From an uncultured Mycoplasmatota bacterium (GTDB lineage: Bacteria > Bacillota_I > Bacilli_A > RF39 > UBA660), in NCBI GenBank assembly GCA_900546055.1, contig URBG01000019.1, forward strand, positions 1 to 29,864: DNA of 29,864 bases. The letters run 5' to 3'. A program made the position numbers and the translations under genes. The notes beneath the pieces are model-generated. The model ran no database searches. It had not been told where the DNA came from and saw only the letters and a list, made by a program, of their open reading frames with translations. The stretch's first letter is position 1. Every line of letters starts with the position of its first letter. This document shows, in pieces, positions 16,547 to 25,714 of the stretch.

Positions 16547-16555
16547 TGTTATAAT
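16547..16555 (+). promoter_or_regulatory. Extended -10 promoter of the S66 peptidase gene
   Basis: TGTTATAAT is an extended -10 element about 20 bp before the start codon. No convincing -35 box is seen because the terminator lies there. Confidence 0.5.
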
Positions 16556-16574
16556 AAATTGTAGAAAGGATGAT

Positions 16575-17591
16575 ATGATGATATACCCTAAATTTATTAA
16601 AGAAGATGACACAATTGGCGTAACGGCCCCCTCAGATGGTTCAGCCAGTGAAATGGATATTAAAAGGTTAGAATTAGCTACCAACCAATTCAATAAACGA
16701 AATTTTAATGTGGAAATAACGCCCAATTGCTATACTAGTACAAACTTCAGAAGCTCAGACGGAGTAACCAGGGCTAGAGAATTAGAGTCACTATTTTTAA
16801 ATAAAAATGTAACTAGTATTATCTGCGCTTCAGGAGGCGACTTTTTAAATGAAATGCTTTCTCCATTAAATTTCGGTATTATAAAAGAAAACCCAAAATG
16901 GATTCAAGGCTATTCTGATCCAACTAGCTTATTATTTGCTATAACTACTAACCTTGATATAGCTACGATTTATGGCGCAAATTATCGAGTATTTTCCATG
17001 GAACCATGGCATCAATCATTAACAAAAAATCTTGAGATTTTAAAAGGAAAAAAAATTACCCAAACCGGCTTTGAGATGTACCGAAGTGAAAGAGAAGAAT
17101 ACCAAAGCGGAACAGAGCCATATATTTTAGATAGACAAGTCGTTTGGAAAAACTTAAATAATGAAAAGCAAATTAAAATGTCCGGTCGTATGATTGGTGG
17201 TTGTTTAGATTGTTTTTTAGATATTATTGGAACTAGATTTGATAATACTAAAAATTTTATCGAAAAGTACAAAGAAGATGGTATAATTTGGTATTTCGAA
17301 AATTTTGGATTAACTAATGAAGAAGTCCAAAGAACAATGTGGCATTTTAAAGAAGCTGGATGGTTTAAATATACCAACGGAATTATTTTTGGTCGCAGTC
17401 AAACTGATCAAACTTATTTAGATGTTTCTTTTGAAATGGCCTTGAAAGAATCACTTGATGACTTAAATATCCCAATTATTTTAAATGCCGACTTTGGCCA
17501 TAAACCACCACAATTAACGATTATTAATGGCGCAGTAGCTTCTATAACTTCGGAAAATGGTAAAGGAACCATGTCATTTGAATTAAAATAA
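16575..17591 (+). CDS. S66 family peptidase (LD-carboxypeptidase / MccF-like)
   Basis: This 338-aa S66 serine peptidase has the family's Ser-Glu-His residues: Ser114 in GYSDPT, Glu242 in WYFENFG and His309 in ADFGHKPPQ. The spacing is closest to MccF, which cleaves acyl-sulfamoyl adenylates such as microcin C. LdcA relatives instead trim L,D-peptide bonds in murein tetrapeptides. The sequence alone does not choose between self-immunity and wall recycling. No signal peptide is present, so it is cytoplasmic. GAAAGGA precedes ATG 16575; the ATG at 16578 is spaced slightly better. It is transcribed alone and ends at a strong terminator. Confidence 0.88.
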   Translation: MMIYPKFIKEDDTIGVTAPSDGSASEMDIKRLELATNQFNKRNFNVEITPNCYTSTNFRSSDGVTRARELESLFLNKNVTSIICASGGDFLNEMLSPLNFGIIKENPKWIQGYSDPTSLLFAITTNLDIATIYGANYRVFSMEPWHQSLTKNLEILKGKKITQTGFEMYRSEREEYQSGTEPYILDRQVVWKNLNNEKQIKMSGRMIGGCLDCFLDIIGTRFDNTKNFIEKYKEDGIIWYFENFGLTNEEVQRTMWHFKEAGWFKYTNGIIFGRSQTDQTYLDVSFEMALKESLDDLNIPIILNADFGHKPPQLTIINGAVASITSENGKGTMSFELK

Positions 17592-17615
17592 AAACTGATT
17601 TTGAATCAGTTTTTT
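17591..17615. terminator. Bidirectional terminator between S66 and M18 peptidase genes
   Basis: AAAACTGATT (17591-17600) and AATCAGTTTT (17604-17613) pair perfectly with a 3-nt loop. It serves the two converging genes. Confidence 0.87.
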
Positions 17616-17626
17616 AATTTCATAAA

Positions 17627-18916
17627 TTAATTATTAAAATTAATAGTATTTTTTTCCTTAATAAAAGAGGTTTGATAAAATTGCAGCAAAGCTTTATACA
17701 TATATAATAGGTCCGAAGCTCCGATTATTTCGTTAGCTGAGTGCATTGCTAACTGAGGAATTCCAATATCAATAGAATCAATACTAACATGGCTTTGGCT
17801 AATTCCTCCTAGTGTTGAACCACACTTCATATCTGCTCTGCTAGCAAAATCCTGAAATGGTATTTTAGCTTTATCACAGACATCTTTAAATAAAGAAGAA
17901 GTCCAACCGTCAGTTGTATAATTAGTATGGTGTTTAATAACGACACCCTGATTTAAATATACCTTATTAGTTAGATCACTTTTCGCTTGTGAATTAGGAT
18001 GTAATGCATGGGCATTGTCCGCACTGACTAAAAAACTATTGTTAAGTGCAGATAATAAATCAATATTTAAAGTTTTCGAAATTCTTGTTAATATATTTAG
18101 CAAAAAATTTGAATCAGCGCCTTGTTCAGTTAAACTTCCAATTTCTTCATTATTAAAAACGCAAAAAACATTTATTACTTTTTCATTAGTAGCTTTGATA
18201 AAGCTTTGTAATGCAGTATATAAACAAGCTAAGTCATCCAGCCTTGGAGCTAAAATAAATTCATCATTTAATCCGCATCTTTTAGCCTTATCACGATTGT
18301 ATAAATATAAATCATAGTCACAAATTTCTCCGGAAGTTAAACTTAAATATTCTTTTATAATATCCTTCAAGTTTTTTTCTTCACTTAGCGAGATAATTGG
18401 CATCATATCTATCTGTGGGTTTAAACTATTTTTAGTATTAACGTCTCTATTTATGTGTATAGCCTGACTTGGAATTATCAGTAAATCCTTATCAATATTT
18501 AGAATTTCTTTTCGGTAAATACCATTATCATTAATTATAACTCTGCCCGCAAGTGATAGTGGTCTATCTAGCCAAGCGTAATTAATCATTCCTCCATACT
18601 CACCTATATTAAGTTTCAAATATCCATTATCAAAAATTTCAGGATTTGTCTTAATTGAAAAACTAGGTGAATCTGCATGCGTTGCTGTAATATTAAAGCC
18701 AGTTTTACTATTACTTACAAGTTTAAAAGCAATAAGTGATGAATCATTTCTAATCACAAAATAATTTCCATCTTTTAAATTAGACCATTCTTCATTCTCG
18801 TAAAGCTCTTTAAAACCATTGTCATTTAATATATTTTTTAAATTTTCGGTACAACAAAAAGCATTAGGTATCTTATCAATAAATGATAAGAAATTCTCAT
18901 TAATTTTACTTTCCAT
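17627..18916 (-). CDS. M18 family aminopeptidase
   Basis: This 429-aa dinuclear zinc aminopeptidase of the aspartyl-aminopeptidase type has the first metal site in ATHADSP (His80, Asp82), the catalytic Glu pair in FNNEEIGS, a ligand Asp in SADNAHALHPN, and the C-terminal HSANE motif with the last His ligand. GGMI and WLDRPLSLAGRV are typical of M18. It probably trims peptides in the cytoplasm and forms a dodecamer as family members do. ATG 18916 has AAGGAGG upstream. It is monocistronic, from an extended -10 promoter at 18937-18945 to the terminator at 17591-17615. Confidence 0.94.
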   Translation of the reverse strand: MESKINENFLSFIDKIPNAFCCTENLKNILNDNGFKELYENEEWSNLKDGNYFVIRNDSSLIAFKLVSNSKTGFNITATHADSPSFSIKTNPEIFDNGYLKLNIGEYGGMINYAWLDRPLSLAGRVIINDNGIYRKEILNIDKDLLIIPSQAIHINRDVNTKNSLNPQIDMMPIISLSEEKNLKDIIKEYLSLTSGEICDYDLYLYNRDKAKRCGLNDEFILAPRLDDLACLYTALQSFIKATNEKVINVFCVFNNEEIGSLTEQGADSNFLLNILTRISKTLNIDLLSALNNSFLVSADNAHALHPNSQAKSDLTNKVYLNQGVVIKHHTNYTTDGWTSSLFKDVCDKAKIPFQDFASRADMKCGSTLGGISQSHVSIDSIDIGIPQLAMHSANEIIGASDLLYMYKALLQFYQTSFIKEKNTINFNN

Positions 18917-18936
18917 AAATATCCTCCTTATAAAAA

Positions 18937-18945
18937 ATTATAGCA
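18937..18945 (-). promoter_or_regulatory. Extended -10 promoter of the M18 gene
   Basis: On the minus strand, TGCTATAAT lies 21 bp before the ATG. No good -35 box at 17 bp is seen, consistent with an extended -10 promoter. Confidence 0.5.
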
Positions 18946-18962
18946 TATAAAGATGCAATAAA

Positions 18963-18990
18963 AAAGTCAAATATACCAAAGCTTGACTTT
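18963..18990 (-). terminator. Terminator after the SDR gene
   Basis: AAAGTCAA (18963-18970) pairs with TTGACTTT (18983-18990) around a 12-nt loop, with a T run on the minus-strand side. Confidence 0.7.
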
Positions 18991-18999
18991 AATAAATTT

Positions 19000-19803
19000 C
19001 TAATTATGTTTCATTTTCTCAAACACGCCAGTTACTCCACCATCAATCAAAATATCCGTTCCAGTAATAAATGAGGCTTGATCACTACACAAAAATTCAA
19101 TCAAATTGACGATGTCTGAAGCTGTTCCAATTCTTTTGACTGGAGTCATAGAAATTAGATTATTTATCGCTTCACTATTTTTAGCCATTTCTCTTTCAAC
19201 CATTGGTGTTTTAATAACTCCAGGAGAAATTGAAATTATTCTACCACCTTTTTGACCAATAATAGGCGCTAGAGTCTTTGATAGTAACATAACTCCCTTC
19301 TTAGATAAGCCATAAGCTAAATCCGCATTATTTTTTAAGTGATTACTAATGTTATTTATAAAATTTTCATCAAGGGGATTCTCTAGTAATTTTAAAACCT
19401 CTTCATTAGCATGCGCACTATATCCTGTCATTGACGCAGTATTAATAATTACTGTACCTTCGGTAACTAATGGTTCTAATTTATTTACTAGTTTAGCCGT
19501 TCCAACTAAGTTTATTTCCATTATCTTTTCAGGATCGCCAAATGTTTCAGAAACGCCAGCAAAATGAATTATTCCTTTTAAAGTTCCCATTTCTTTAACT
19601 TTATCAAAAATTTTATTTAAAACGTCTTCCTCTGTTACACTACCAACAATAATTTGATTATTTACTTCGAGTTCTTTTTGTAACTTAAGTAAAAGTTCTT
19701 CATTTAAGTCGCACAGTACTAAATCACCTTTATCTTTAAACCTGCGTGCCAAAGTGCTTCCCATACCACCAGTTGCTCCTGTAATTACGTATATATTGTT
19801 CAT
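19000..19803 (-). CDS. SDR oxidoreductase, 3-alpha-HSD/carbonyl reductase-like
   Basis: This 267-aa classical short-chain dehydrogenase has the NAD(P) loop TGATGGMG at residues 8-15, the catalytic Ser124 in NTASM, Tyr164 and Lys168 in YGLSK, and SPGVIKTPM and GTDILIDGG at the C-terminal side. A segment of ~35 residues between the catalytic Ser and Tyr is longer than in most SDRs; a similar insertion is known in the 3-alpha-hydroxysteroid dehydrogenase/carbonyl reductase subgroup. The substrate is not determined. ATG 19803 is used because AGGAGG precedes it at the right distance; the upstream in-frame extension to 19863 crosses the promoter. Divergent from ligA. Confidence 0.87.
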   Translation of the reverse strand: MNNIYVITGATGGMGSTLARRFKDKGDLVLCDLNEELLLKLQKELEVNNQIIVGSVTEEDVLNKIFDKVKEMGTLKGIIHFAGVSETFGDPEKIMEINLVGTAKLVNKLEPLVTEGTVIINTASMTGYSAHANEEVLKLLENPLDENFINNISNHLKNNADLAYGLSKKGVMLLSKTLAPIIGQKGGRIISISPGVIKTPMVEREMAKNSEAINNLISMTPVKRIGTASDIVNLIEFLCSDQASFITGTDILIDGGVTGVFEKMKHN

Positions 19804-19827
19804 TAAAAACCTCCTATTATTAAAACC

Positions 19828-19857
19828 ATTATAACAGATTATTAACCGTAAACTCAA
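19828..19857 (-). promoter_or_regulatory. Promoter of the SDR gene
   Basis: On the minus strand, TTGAGT (19852-19857), 18 bp, then TGTTATAAT with the -10 hexamer at 19828-19833. It is divergent from the ligA promoter 11 bp away. Confidence 0.65.
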
Positions 19858-19868
19858 GTTCATAATAA

Positions 19869-19897
19869 TTGATGTTTTATTATATTTGGGGTATAAT
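19869..19897 (+). promoter_or_regulatory. Promoter of ligA
   Basis: TTGATG (19869-19874), 17 bp, TATAAT (19892-19897). Spacing is ideal and the ATG lies 20 bp downstream. Confidence 0.75.
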
Positions 19898-19916
19898 TAT
19901 AATAGGGTGAAAACAA

Positions 19917-21890
19917 ATGACAGAAAAGCGCATAGATGAATTAATAAAAATAATAAACAAGGCCAACGAAGACTACTATACTTTTGATAAGCCAACAATC
20001 ACTGACCAAGAATACGATAGATATATGCAGGAACTTCAAAAACTTGAAGAAAAATATCCTGATTTAAAAAGAAATGACTCTCCAACTACCAGAGTCGGTG
20101 GAGAGATAATTGATGAATTTAAAAAAGTTACCCATGAAATTCCTATGTTATCATTAGGAAATGTTTTTAACGAAAGTGAAATAATTGGCTTTGATGAACG
20201 TATTCGCAAAGTTGTTCCTAATCCAAATTATGTAGCTGAATTAAAAATTGATGGACTTTCGGTTTCATTGCATTATGAAAAAGGTAAACTGGTTAGAGCG
20301 GCAACTCGTGGCGATGGTGTTATTGGTGAAGATATTACCCATAATGCTAAAACAATTAAAAGTATCCCTTTAACTATAAATAAACCGATTGATATTGAAG
20401 TTCGCGGTGAAATTTATATGAGTAAAGCCTCATTTACCAAATTAAATGAAAATGGAGAAAACTTCGCTAATCCACGAAATGCAGCCGCTGGTAGTGTTAG
20501 ACAATTAGATTCTAAAATTGCTGCTAGTCGTAATTTAGATTGTTTTATTTACCATCTTCCAGATCCTGAAGACTATGATATTTATACTCATGAAGACGCT
20601 TTAAGGTTCATGAAAGAATTAGGCTTTATGACTAACCCTAATAATAAAAAAGTAAATAATATTTCTGAACTACTAGACTACATTAATTATTGGACCGAAA
20701 ACAGAAGCAAACTACCTTATGAAATAGATGGGATTGTCATTAAAATTAACGATTTAAACGACCAACAAAAGCTTGGATTTACTGCCAGGAACCCTAAGTG
20801 GGCTACAGCCTATAAATTTCCAGCCGAAGAAGTTTTAACTAAAGTAACTGATATCATTTTTACCGTTGGTAGAACAGGACAAGTAACGCCAAGTGCTAAT
20901 TTAGAACCGGTTAGAGTAATGGGGTCAGTTATTTCGAGAGCGACCCTTCACAATGAAGATTATGTTGTTCAAAAAGATATTAGAGTTGGTGATACCGTAG
21001 CTATTAAAAAAGCTGGTGACGTTATTCCAGAGGTTGTTAAAGTAATAAAAAAAAGACGTGATGGAACAGAAGTGCCATTTGTTATGGCCACTAATTGTCC
21101 AATTTGTAACCATGATTTAGTTAGAAATGAGCAGGAATCCGCATATTATTGTGTCAATGAACATTGCCCAGCTAAAAAAATAGAAAAATTAATTCATTAT
21201 ACTAGCCGTCATGCTATGAATATCGAGGGCTTTGGTGATCGAATCATCGAAGACTTCTATAATTTAGGATATTTAAAAAACTATGATGATTTTTATACTC
21301 TAGAAAAACATAAAGAAGAGCTAATGGAGCTAGAAGGTTTTGGTGAAAAAAGCATCAATAATCTACTGGATGAAATAGAAAATAGTAAAAATAACTCTTT
21401 AGAAAGATTGTTGTTTGGAATTTCTATAAGGCATGTTGGAACCAAAACCGCTGATATTTTAGCTAAAAATTTTATTAGTATTGATCATCTAATGGAAGCT
21501 GAGTTTGAAGAAATCCGCGATATTAAAGATATTGGACCAATTATTGCTAAAAGTGTTACTGAATATTTTGCTAAAGAAGAAAACAAAAAATTGATCAAAC
21601 GCTTAAAAGAACATAAAGTAAACATGATGTATTTAAAAAATATTAATACTAAAGAAACAGATTTTTCAGGTAAAACTTTTGTTTTAACCGGAACTTTAGA
21701 AAGATTTACTAGAGATGAAGCCAAAGAAAAAATTGAGGCTTTAGGTGGAGAGGTTACTACAAGTGTTAGTAAAAAAACTGGCGTTGTAATCACCGGGGCA
21801 GAAGCAGGTAGTAAACTTAAAAAAGCTGAAGATTTAGGTGTTACTATTTGGGATGAAGAAACATTTATAAATATATTATCAAAATATTAA
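19917..21890 (+). CDS. ligA: NAD+-dependent DNA ligase LigA
   Basis: This is the replicative ligase that joins Okazaki fragments and seals repair nicks, 657 aa. The Ia domain is at the N-terminus, the adenylated Lys110 lies in KIDG, and the OB fold contains VGRTGQVTPSANLEPV. A four-Cys zinc finger (CPIC, then YYC and HCP) lies near 394-417, helix-hairpin-helix motifs follow (LEGFGEKS, IKDIGPII), and a BRCT domain occupies ~585-657 (GKTFVLTGTL). All key elements are present. AGGGTGA precedes ATG 19917. It stands alone with its own promoter and terminator; in many Bacillota it follows pcrA directly, and here four genes lie between them. Confidence 0.97.
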   Translation: MTEKRIDELIKIINKANEDYYTFDKPTITDQEYDRYMQELQKLEEKYPDLKRNDSPTTRVGGEIIDEFKKVTHEIPMLSLGNVFNESEIIGFDERIRKVVPNPNYVAELKIDGLSVSLHYEKGKLVRAATRGDGVIGEDITHNAKTIKSIPLTINKPIDIEVRGEIYMSKASFTKLNENGENFANPRNAAAGSVRQLDSKIAASRNLDCFIYHLPDPEDYDIYTHEDALRFMKELGFMTNPNNKKVNNISELLDYINYWTENRSKLPYEIDGIVIKINDLNDQQKLGFTARNPKWATAYKFPAEEVLTKVTDIIFTVGRTGQVTPSANLEPVRVMGSVISRATLHNEDYVVQKDIRVGDTVAIKKAGDVIPEVVKVIKKRRDGTEVPFVMATNCPICNHDLVRNEQESAYYCVNEHCPAKKIEKLIHYTSRHAMNIEGFGDRIIEDFYNLGYLKNYDDFYTLEKHKEELMELEGFGEKSINNLLDEIENSKNNSLERLLFGISIRHVGTKTADILAKNFISIDHLMEAEFEEIRDIKDIGPIIAKSVTEYFAKEENKKLIKRLKEHKVNMMYLKNINTKETDFSGKTFVLTGTLERFTRDEAKEKIEALGGEVTTSVSKKTGVVITGAEAGSKLKKAEDLGVTIWDEETFINILSKY

Positions 21891-21912
21891 TAGACGTAAT
21901 CGTCTATTTTTT
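21889..21912 (+). terminator. Terminator after ligA
   Basis: AATAGACG (21889-21896) pairs with CGTCTATT (21901-21908) and is followed by T residues. It begins within the ligA stop codon. Confidence 0.82.
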
Positions 21913-22028
21913 CATTGCCAAAAAAGTCCAAATGACGAAAGTCAAGAGATGTTCCTAAAAAAAGGCAAAAAGAAAAGAATTTAGTGTAACTAAAAGTTTG
22001 AAAAAAGAGAAAAGTATGATAGAATAGT

Positions 22029-22054
22029 AACTACTTACTTATAAGTAAGTAGTT
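22029..22054. repeat. Perfect 26-bp palindrome at the transposase stop
   Basis: AACTACTTACTTA (22029-22041) is followed by its exact reverse complement. It covers the transposase stop codon (22035-22037) and its last codons, 7 bp inside the left inverted repeat. It may end transcription or shield the transposase gene from outside transcripts. Confidence 0.85.
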
Positions 22055-23090
22055 GAGGTATAGGGACTTTGAATGAGCGAACATTTAAAGTCTCTTTTAT
22101 TTTGTTATAAGGGCTATAACCGCGAGATTTAATAATAGAATGAACATAAACATTAATATAATCATCTACACAATTAAGTAAACTTTTATTATTATAAATA
22201 TCATCCCAAGCAAGGCAATCTCTTTCAATATCCCAATGAAATGATTCAACTTCACTATTAGCTGTACAATGGTCAGGAATATTTGTACGATGATGCTTAA
22301 ATCTTTTAGCTATAAAAACAGTAAAAGAAGTATCCTTTGCTTCATGACCATCTTTAGTTTTTGTATACTTATTAGTAAACTCCTTACCATTATCAGTTTG
22401 AATAATGATATCCCCAAAGTCTAAATATTTAAACTGTTTTAAAAAGGGAGTTAATACTTCATTTAAAAACATAGTAGTAAAATAAGGAGACTTCTCGTGA
22501 CAATAAGCATCAATAGGAAAACCAGTATAAACATCTCTAGCAGTAATCTGGTATTTAGCTAGGTTTTGCGTATCAAAATAAGGATGAAGGTTATCAATGT
22601 CGGTTAAGTATTTAATATCAACTTGGATAATTTCGAAAGGTTTTAAGAAATCTTTAAATAATAAAGAACCACCATTAGTCTTATCAGATTTCCTTTTAAC
22701 TTTAGAACCATTAAGAGCCTTATTAATATATCGTCTAATAGTAGTATCAGAATAGTTTTTAATCTTGGTTTTCTTTCTAATATTATTAACAGTAATATAT
22801 TTGCCTTTGTCTAAAGCCCAAGAACAAACAGAAGAAATTTTATCAATATCTTTTTGATTAATTTTATTGGGACTGTATTTGGGTTTTTTATTACGATCAT
22901 ATAAACCATTAATACCCTCAAGAGAATATCTACGACACCATTTACGGACAGTATTACGATCAGTATTAAAAAATCTAGCAGTCGCTTTATAGCCTCTTTC
23001 AAAAGCCATATGAACCATATCTAATCTTTTGCGAGCGATAAAGTTCATGTCGTTAGAAGCATTATACATTTCTTCATAACTTGTGAACAT
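22035..23090 (-). CDS. DDE transposase, IS481/IS3-like
   Basis: This intact 351-aa transposase has an N-terminal helix-turn-helix (residues ~20-65; FFNTDRNTVRKWCRRYS), a second HTH-like domain (~80-130) and an rve integrase core. The catalytic triad is Asp158 in QVDIKYL, Asp233 in QTDNGKEF and Glu282 in SEVESFH. The single-frame organisation and HTH-rve layout fit IS481-like elements rather than two-frame IS3 elements. ATG 23090 has GGGAGGTGG upstream. No frameshift or internal stop is seen, so the copy may be active. Confidence 0.92.
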   Translation of the reverse strand: MFTSYEEMYNASNDMNFIARKRLDMVHMAFERGYKATARFFNTDRNTVRKWCRRYSLEGINGLYDRNKKPKYSPNKINQKDIDKISSVCSWALDKGKYITVNNIRKKTKIKNYSDTTIRRYINKALNGSKVKRKSDKTNGGSLLFKDFLKPFEIIQVDIKYLTDIDNLHPYFDTQNLAKYQITARDVYTGFPIDAYCHEKSPYFTTMFLNEVLTPFLKQFKYLDFGDIIIQTDNGKEFTNKYTKTKDGHEAKDTSFTVFIAKRFKHHRTNIPDHCTANSEVESFHWDIERDCLAWDDIYNNKSLLNCVDDYINVYVHSIIKSRGYSPYNKIKETLNVRSFKVPIPQLLTYK

Positions 23091-23210
23091 TTTTCCACCT
23101 CCCTTCTTGATGAGTTAGTTTATCATACTTTTTCCCTTTCTTCTATTTCACCCACCTATTTGGGGGGTGTACATGTATTGTATATTATTATTCAACTTAA
23201 ATTCACAAAA

Positions 23211-23240
23211 AAACTTTAGTTTTTGTTTTAACTAAAGTTT
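23211..23240 (-). terminator. Terminator after the P-type cation ATPase gene
   Basis: AAACTTTAGTT (23211-23221) and AACTAAAGTTT (23230-23240) form an 11-bp stem with a T run on the minus-strand side, ~40 bp past the stop codon. Confidence 0.82.
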
Positions 23241-23279
23241 GGGTAAGTATATAAATGATTATTTATTATGCAAATAGCC

Positions 23280-25589
23280 TTATATTTTAATCTTCTTTGT
23301 TAATTTATCACAAATGCCACTAAACATATTAAACATCATAACAGCAATCATTAATAATATTGCAGCTAAAATGATTAAATGTGGCGTTAGCAATGTTAAG
23401 GAGAATAAATCTCTTAAAACTACCGCACCAAATATAAACATGCAAATTAGCACGGCAAATAAAGCTCTTCTTAAATGATTAAATGGAACACTAATTCGAT
23501 ATAAAAGCATAAAACCAGTAAATCCAGTTAATAAAACAGCAAGTGTTGATACTTCATCTTCAGTTAATCTAATGATTTCTGGTAAAACAGTAATAATTAG
23601 AATATTGGCCACGATAGTTAGGGCTGTCGGCAAGGACTTTTTAAGTACATTGATAATTATTTTACCGTTTATTCGTTCATTGTTTGGTTCTAATGCTAAA
23701 ATGAATGATGGAATACCAATTGTTACCATACTTGTCAATGTCAGTTGTATTGGAATAAATGGATATGCCCTATCTAAAAATAAGAAAATAACAGCTAATA
23801 AAGTAGCATAAGTCGTTTTACAAAGAAATAGTGATGATGATCTTTGAATGTTATTAATGCTTCTTCTTCCTTCTGCTACAACTTTTGGCATTGAAGCAAA
23901 ATTGGAATCTAACAAAACCAATTGCGACACATTTCTTGCTGCATCACTACCACTATTCATAGCAACACTACAATCAGCTTCTTTTAGGGCTAAAACATCG
24001 TTAACCCCGTCACCTGTCATCGCAACGGTATGCCCTTTGGCTTTCAAAGCTAAAATAATAGCTTTCTTTTGGTTTGGTTTCACTCTACCAAAAACATTGT
24101 ATTCTTCGGCTAGTTTTTCAATCGGAATATCAGTGTTGCTCATATCAATGTATTTTATATTTTCAAGACCAACCTTTTTAGCAACTCCAGCAACGGTTTG
24201 AGGATTATCACCAGAAATTAATTTTATATCGACATCTTGAGCTTTAAAATATTCTAAAGTAGCTCTAGCGTCTGGCCTGATTTTATCATTAATCAAGATT
24301 AAAGCCATTGGTTCAATATCATTTGGCAATCTTTTATTTAATTTTGTTTTTGATTTAGCAAGTAATACAACTCTATTATCAGTTGTATAAGCTTCTAACT
24401 CTTTTTTTATGTTAGTAATATCTTTTAAAACTATTTCAGGAGCACCTAAAATGTAACTTTCATTTTCAAAAGAAATACCAGACCACTTTGCTTGTGATGA
24501 AAATGGCACTATTTCTTTAACTTCGTAATCATTTTTTCTTGAATATTTTTTACTAATGGCTTCCATAGTCTGATTATCATTTTCCATGTGATAGCTCATA
24601 AGGCCCAAGGCATCAGTAATATCGCTCATATTAGTCATTTCTAAAGGAACTATTTTAGATACTTCCATTTCACCTTTTGTTAAAGTTCCAGTTTTATCTA
24701 AACAAATGGTATCAACCCTCGCTAAAGTTTCAATACAATACAGTTCTTGGACTAAAACTTTATATTTCGATAGTCTAATAACACTAATAGCTAAAACGGT
24801 GCTTGTAAGTAAAACTAATCCTTCAGGAATCATTCCAATTAAAGCGGCAACAGCATTGACTACTGCACTATCAAAGGTATTACCATCTAGTTCTAGCTGA
24901 TGAATAAATAATAATATTCCAATAGGAACAATTGCAATAGAAATATATTTAATAATACGATTAATGAAATTCATAATTTCGGAATTAACCTTTTTAATAT
25001 ATTTGGCTTCAGCGGAAATTTTAGCGGTATAGTTATCAGCTCCAACATGAATTGTTTCAGCATAACAATGACCAGAAACTACAAAACTTCCTGAAAGTAA
25101 CTCATCGCCAGTGACTTTAGTTTCCGGCTCAGATTCACCAGTGATTAATGATTCATTAACAAGAATTTCGCCTGACAAGACTTTGCTGTCGGTAGATATT
25201 TGATTACCTGGGCCTAATTTAGTAACTTCGCCTAAAACCATATCATGGATATCTATTTTTACCTCTCTACCATCTCTAATAACAATAGAAGTTGGCTCAT
25301 TTAATAAAGATAATTTATCAACAGTCCTTTTACTTCTTATTTCTTGAATAGTACTTATCAAAGTGTTACAAATAACAACACCTAAGAATAAAAGATTTTT
25401 ATAGGAACCGACAAAGAAAATAGCAGCTGCTAAACCTAAATTTAAAAAGTTAAACAATGTGAAAAAATTAGTCATAAAAATTTGGCTAATTGTCTTTGTT
25501 TTAACATCAGTTTTATAATTAACTAAACCGTCAGTCTTACGTTTTTGAACTTCGGCTTGAGTTAATCCTATTATTTGCCTTTTTTCCAT
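23280..25589 (-). CDS. Cation-translocating P-type ATPase (CtpE-like)
   Basis: This 769-aa E1-E2 ATPase has the actuator motif LITGES near residue 150, the phosphorylation site DKTGTLTKG near 300, the hinge GDGVND in the C-terminal half, and ~10 TM segments. The M4 motif is PEGL (MIPEGLVLL), as in CtpE-like pumps, not the CPC of heavy-metal pumps. No N-terminal metal-binding domain is present. In mycobacteria CtpE is tied to calcium uptake, but the ion here is not determined. ATG 25589 is chosen from GGAGAAGG and the promoter position; the longer frame to 25637 overlaps the promoter. Monocistronic, adjacent to but separate from the zinc operon. Confidence 0.9.
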   Translation of the reverse strand: MEKRQIIGLTQAEVQKRKTDGLVNYKTDVKTKTISQIFMTNFFTLFNFLNLGLAAAIFFVGSYKNLLFLGVVICNTLISTIQEIRSKRTVDKLSLLNEPTSIVIRDGREVKIDIHDMVLGEVTKLGPGNQISTDSKVLSGEILVNESLITGESEPETKVTGDELLSGSFVVSGHCYAETIHVGADNYTAKISAEAKYIKKVNSEIMNFINRIIKYISIAIVPIGILLFIHQLELDGNTFDSAVVNAVAALIGMIPEGLVLLTSTVLAISVIRLSKYKVLVQELYCIETLARVDTICLDKTGTLTKGEMEVSKIVPLEMTNMSDITDALGLMSYHMENDNQTMEAISKKYSRKNDYEVKEIVPFSSQAKWSGISFENESYILGAPEIVLKDITNIKKELEAYTTDNRVVLLAKSKTKLNKRLPNDIEPMALILINDKIRPDARATLEYFKAQDVDIKLISGDNPQTVAGVAKKVGLENIKYIDMSNTDIPIEKLAEEYNVFGRVKPNQKKAIILALKAKGHTVAMTGDGVNDVLALKEADCSVAMNSGSDAARNVSQLVLLDSNFASMPKVVAEGRRSINNIQRSSSLFLCKTTYATLLAVIFLFLDRAYPFIPIQLTLTSMVTIGIPSFILALEPNNERINGKIIINVLKKSLPTALTIVANILIITVLPEIIRLTEDEVSTLAVLLTGFTGFMLLYRISVPFNHLRRALFAVLICMFIFGAVVLRDLFSLTLLTPHLIILAAILLMIAVMMFNMFSGICDKLTKKIKI

Positions 25590-25609
25590 ATAATACCTTC
25601 TCCATAAAT

Positions 25610-25637
25610 ATTGTATCATACTTTTACTATTTATCAA
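25610..25637 (-). promoter_or_regulatory. Promoter of the P-type cation ATPase gene
   Basis: On the minus strand, TTGATA (25632-25637), 16 bp, TACAAT (25610-25615). It lies between the ZIP gene and the ATPase gene, giving the latter independent expression. Confidence 0.55.
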
Positions 25638-25714
25638 GATAGTTTTTGCTTACAATTTTGTAAGGAAAATCGACAATAATTATAAAAAGAAAACATACAA
25701 AATATTATTAATTT

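Larger units (their letters stand above)
22000..23143 (-). mobile_element. Insertion sequence with DDE transposase (IS481/IS3-like)
   Basis: The transposase gene is flanked by imperfect inverted repeats of ~22 bp: GAAAAAAGAG..AAAGTATGATA at 22000-22021 and its inverted match at 23121-23143, 20 of 23 positions allowing one gap. No clear target duplication is seen next to them. The true ends may lie further out; a TGTACACC-like sequence (minus strand) at about 23165-23173 is an alternative right end. The element sits in the space between ligA and the P-type ATPase gene and breaks neither. Confidence 0.75.

Noticed and set aside
23145..23185. An outer right end of the insertion sequence at the TGTACACC-like sequence.
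   Set aside because: No matching sequence is seen at the left side, while the inner 22-bp inverted repeats match well. Kept only as an alternative.
23572..24900. Several open frames on the plus strand opposite the P-type ATPase gene.
   Set aside because: They are mirror frames of a long, well-recognised minus-strand gene, without ribosome sites or family motifs.
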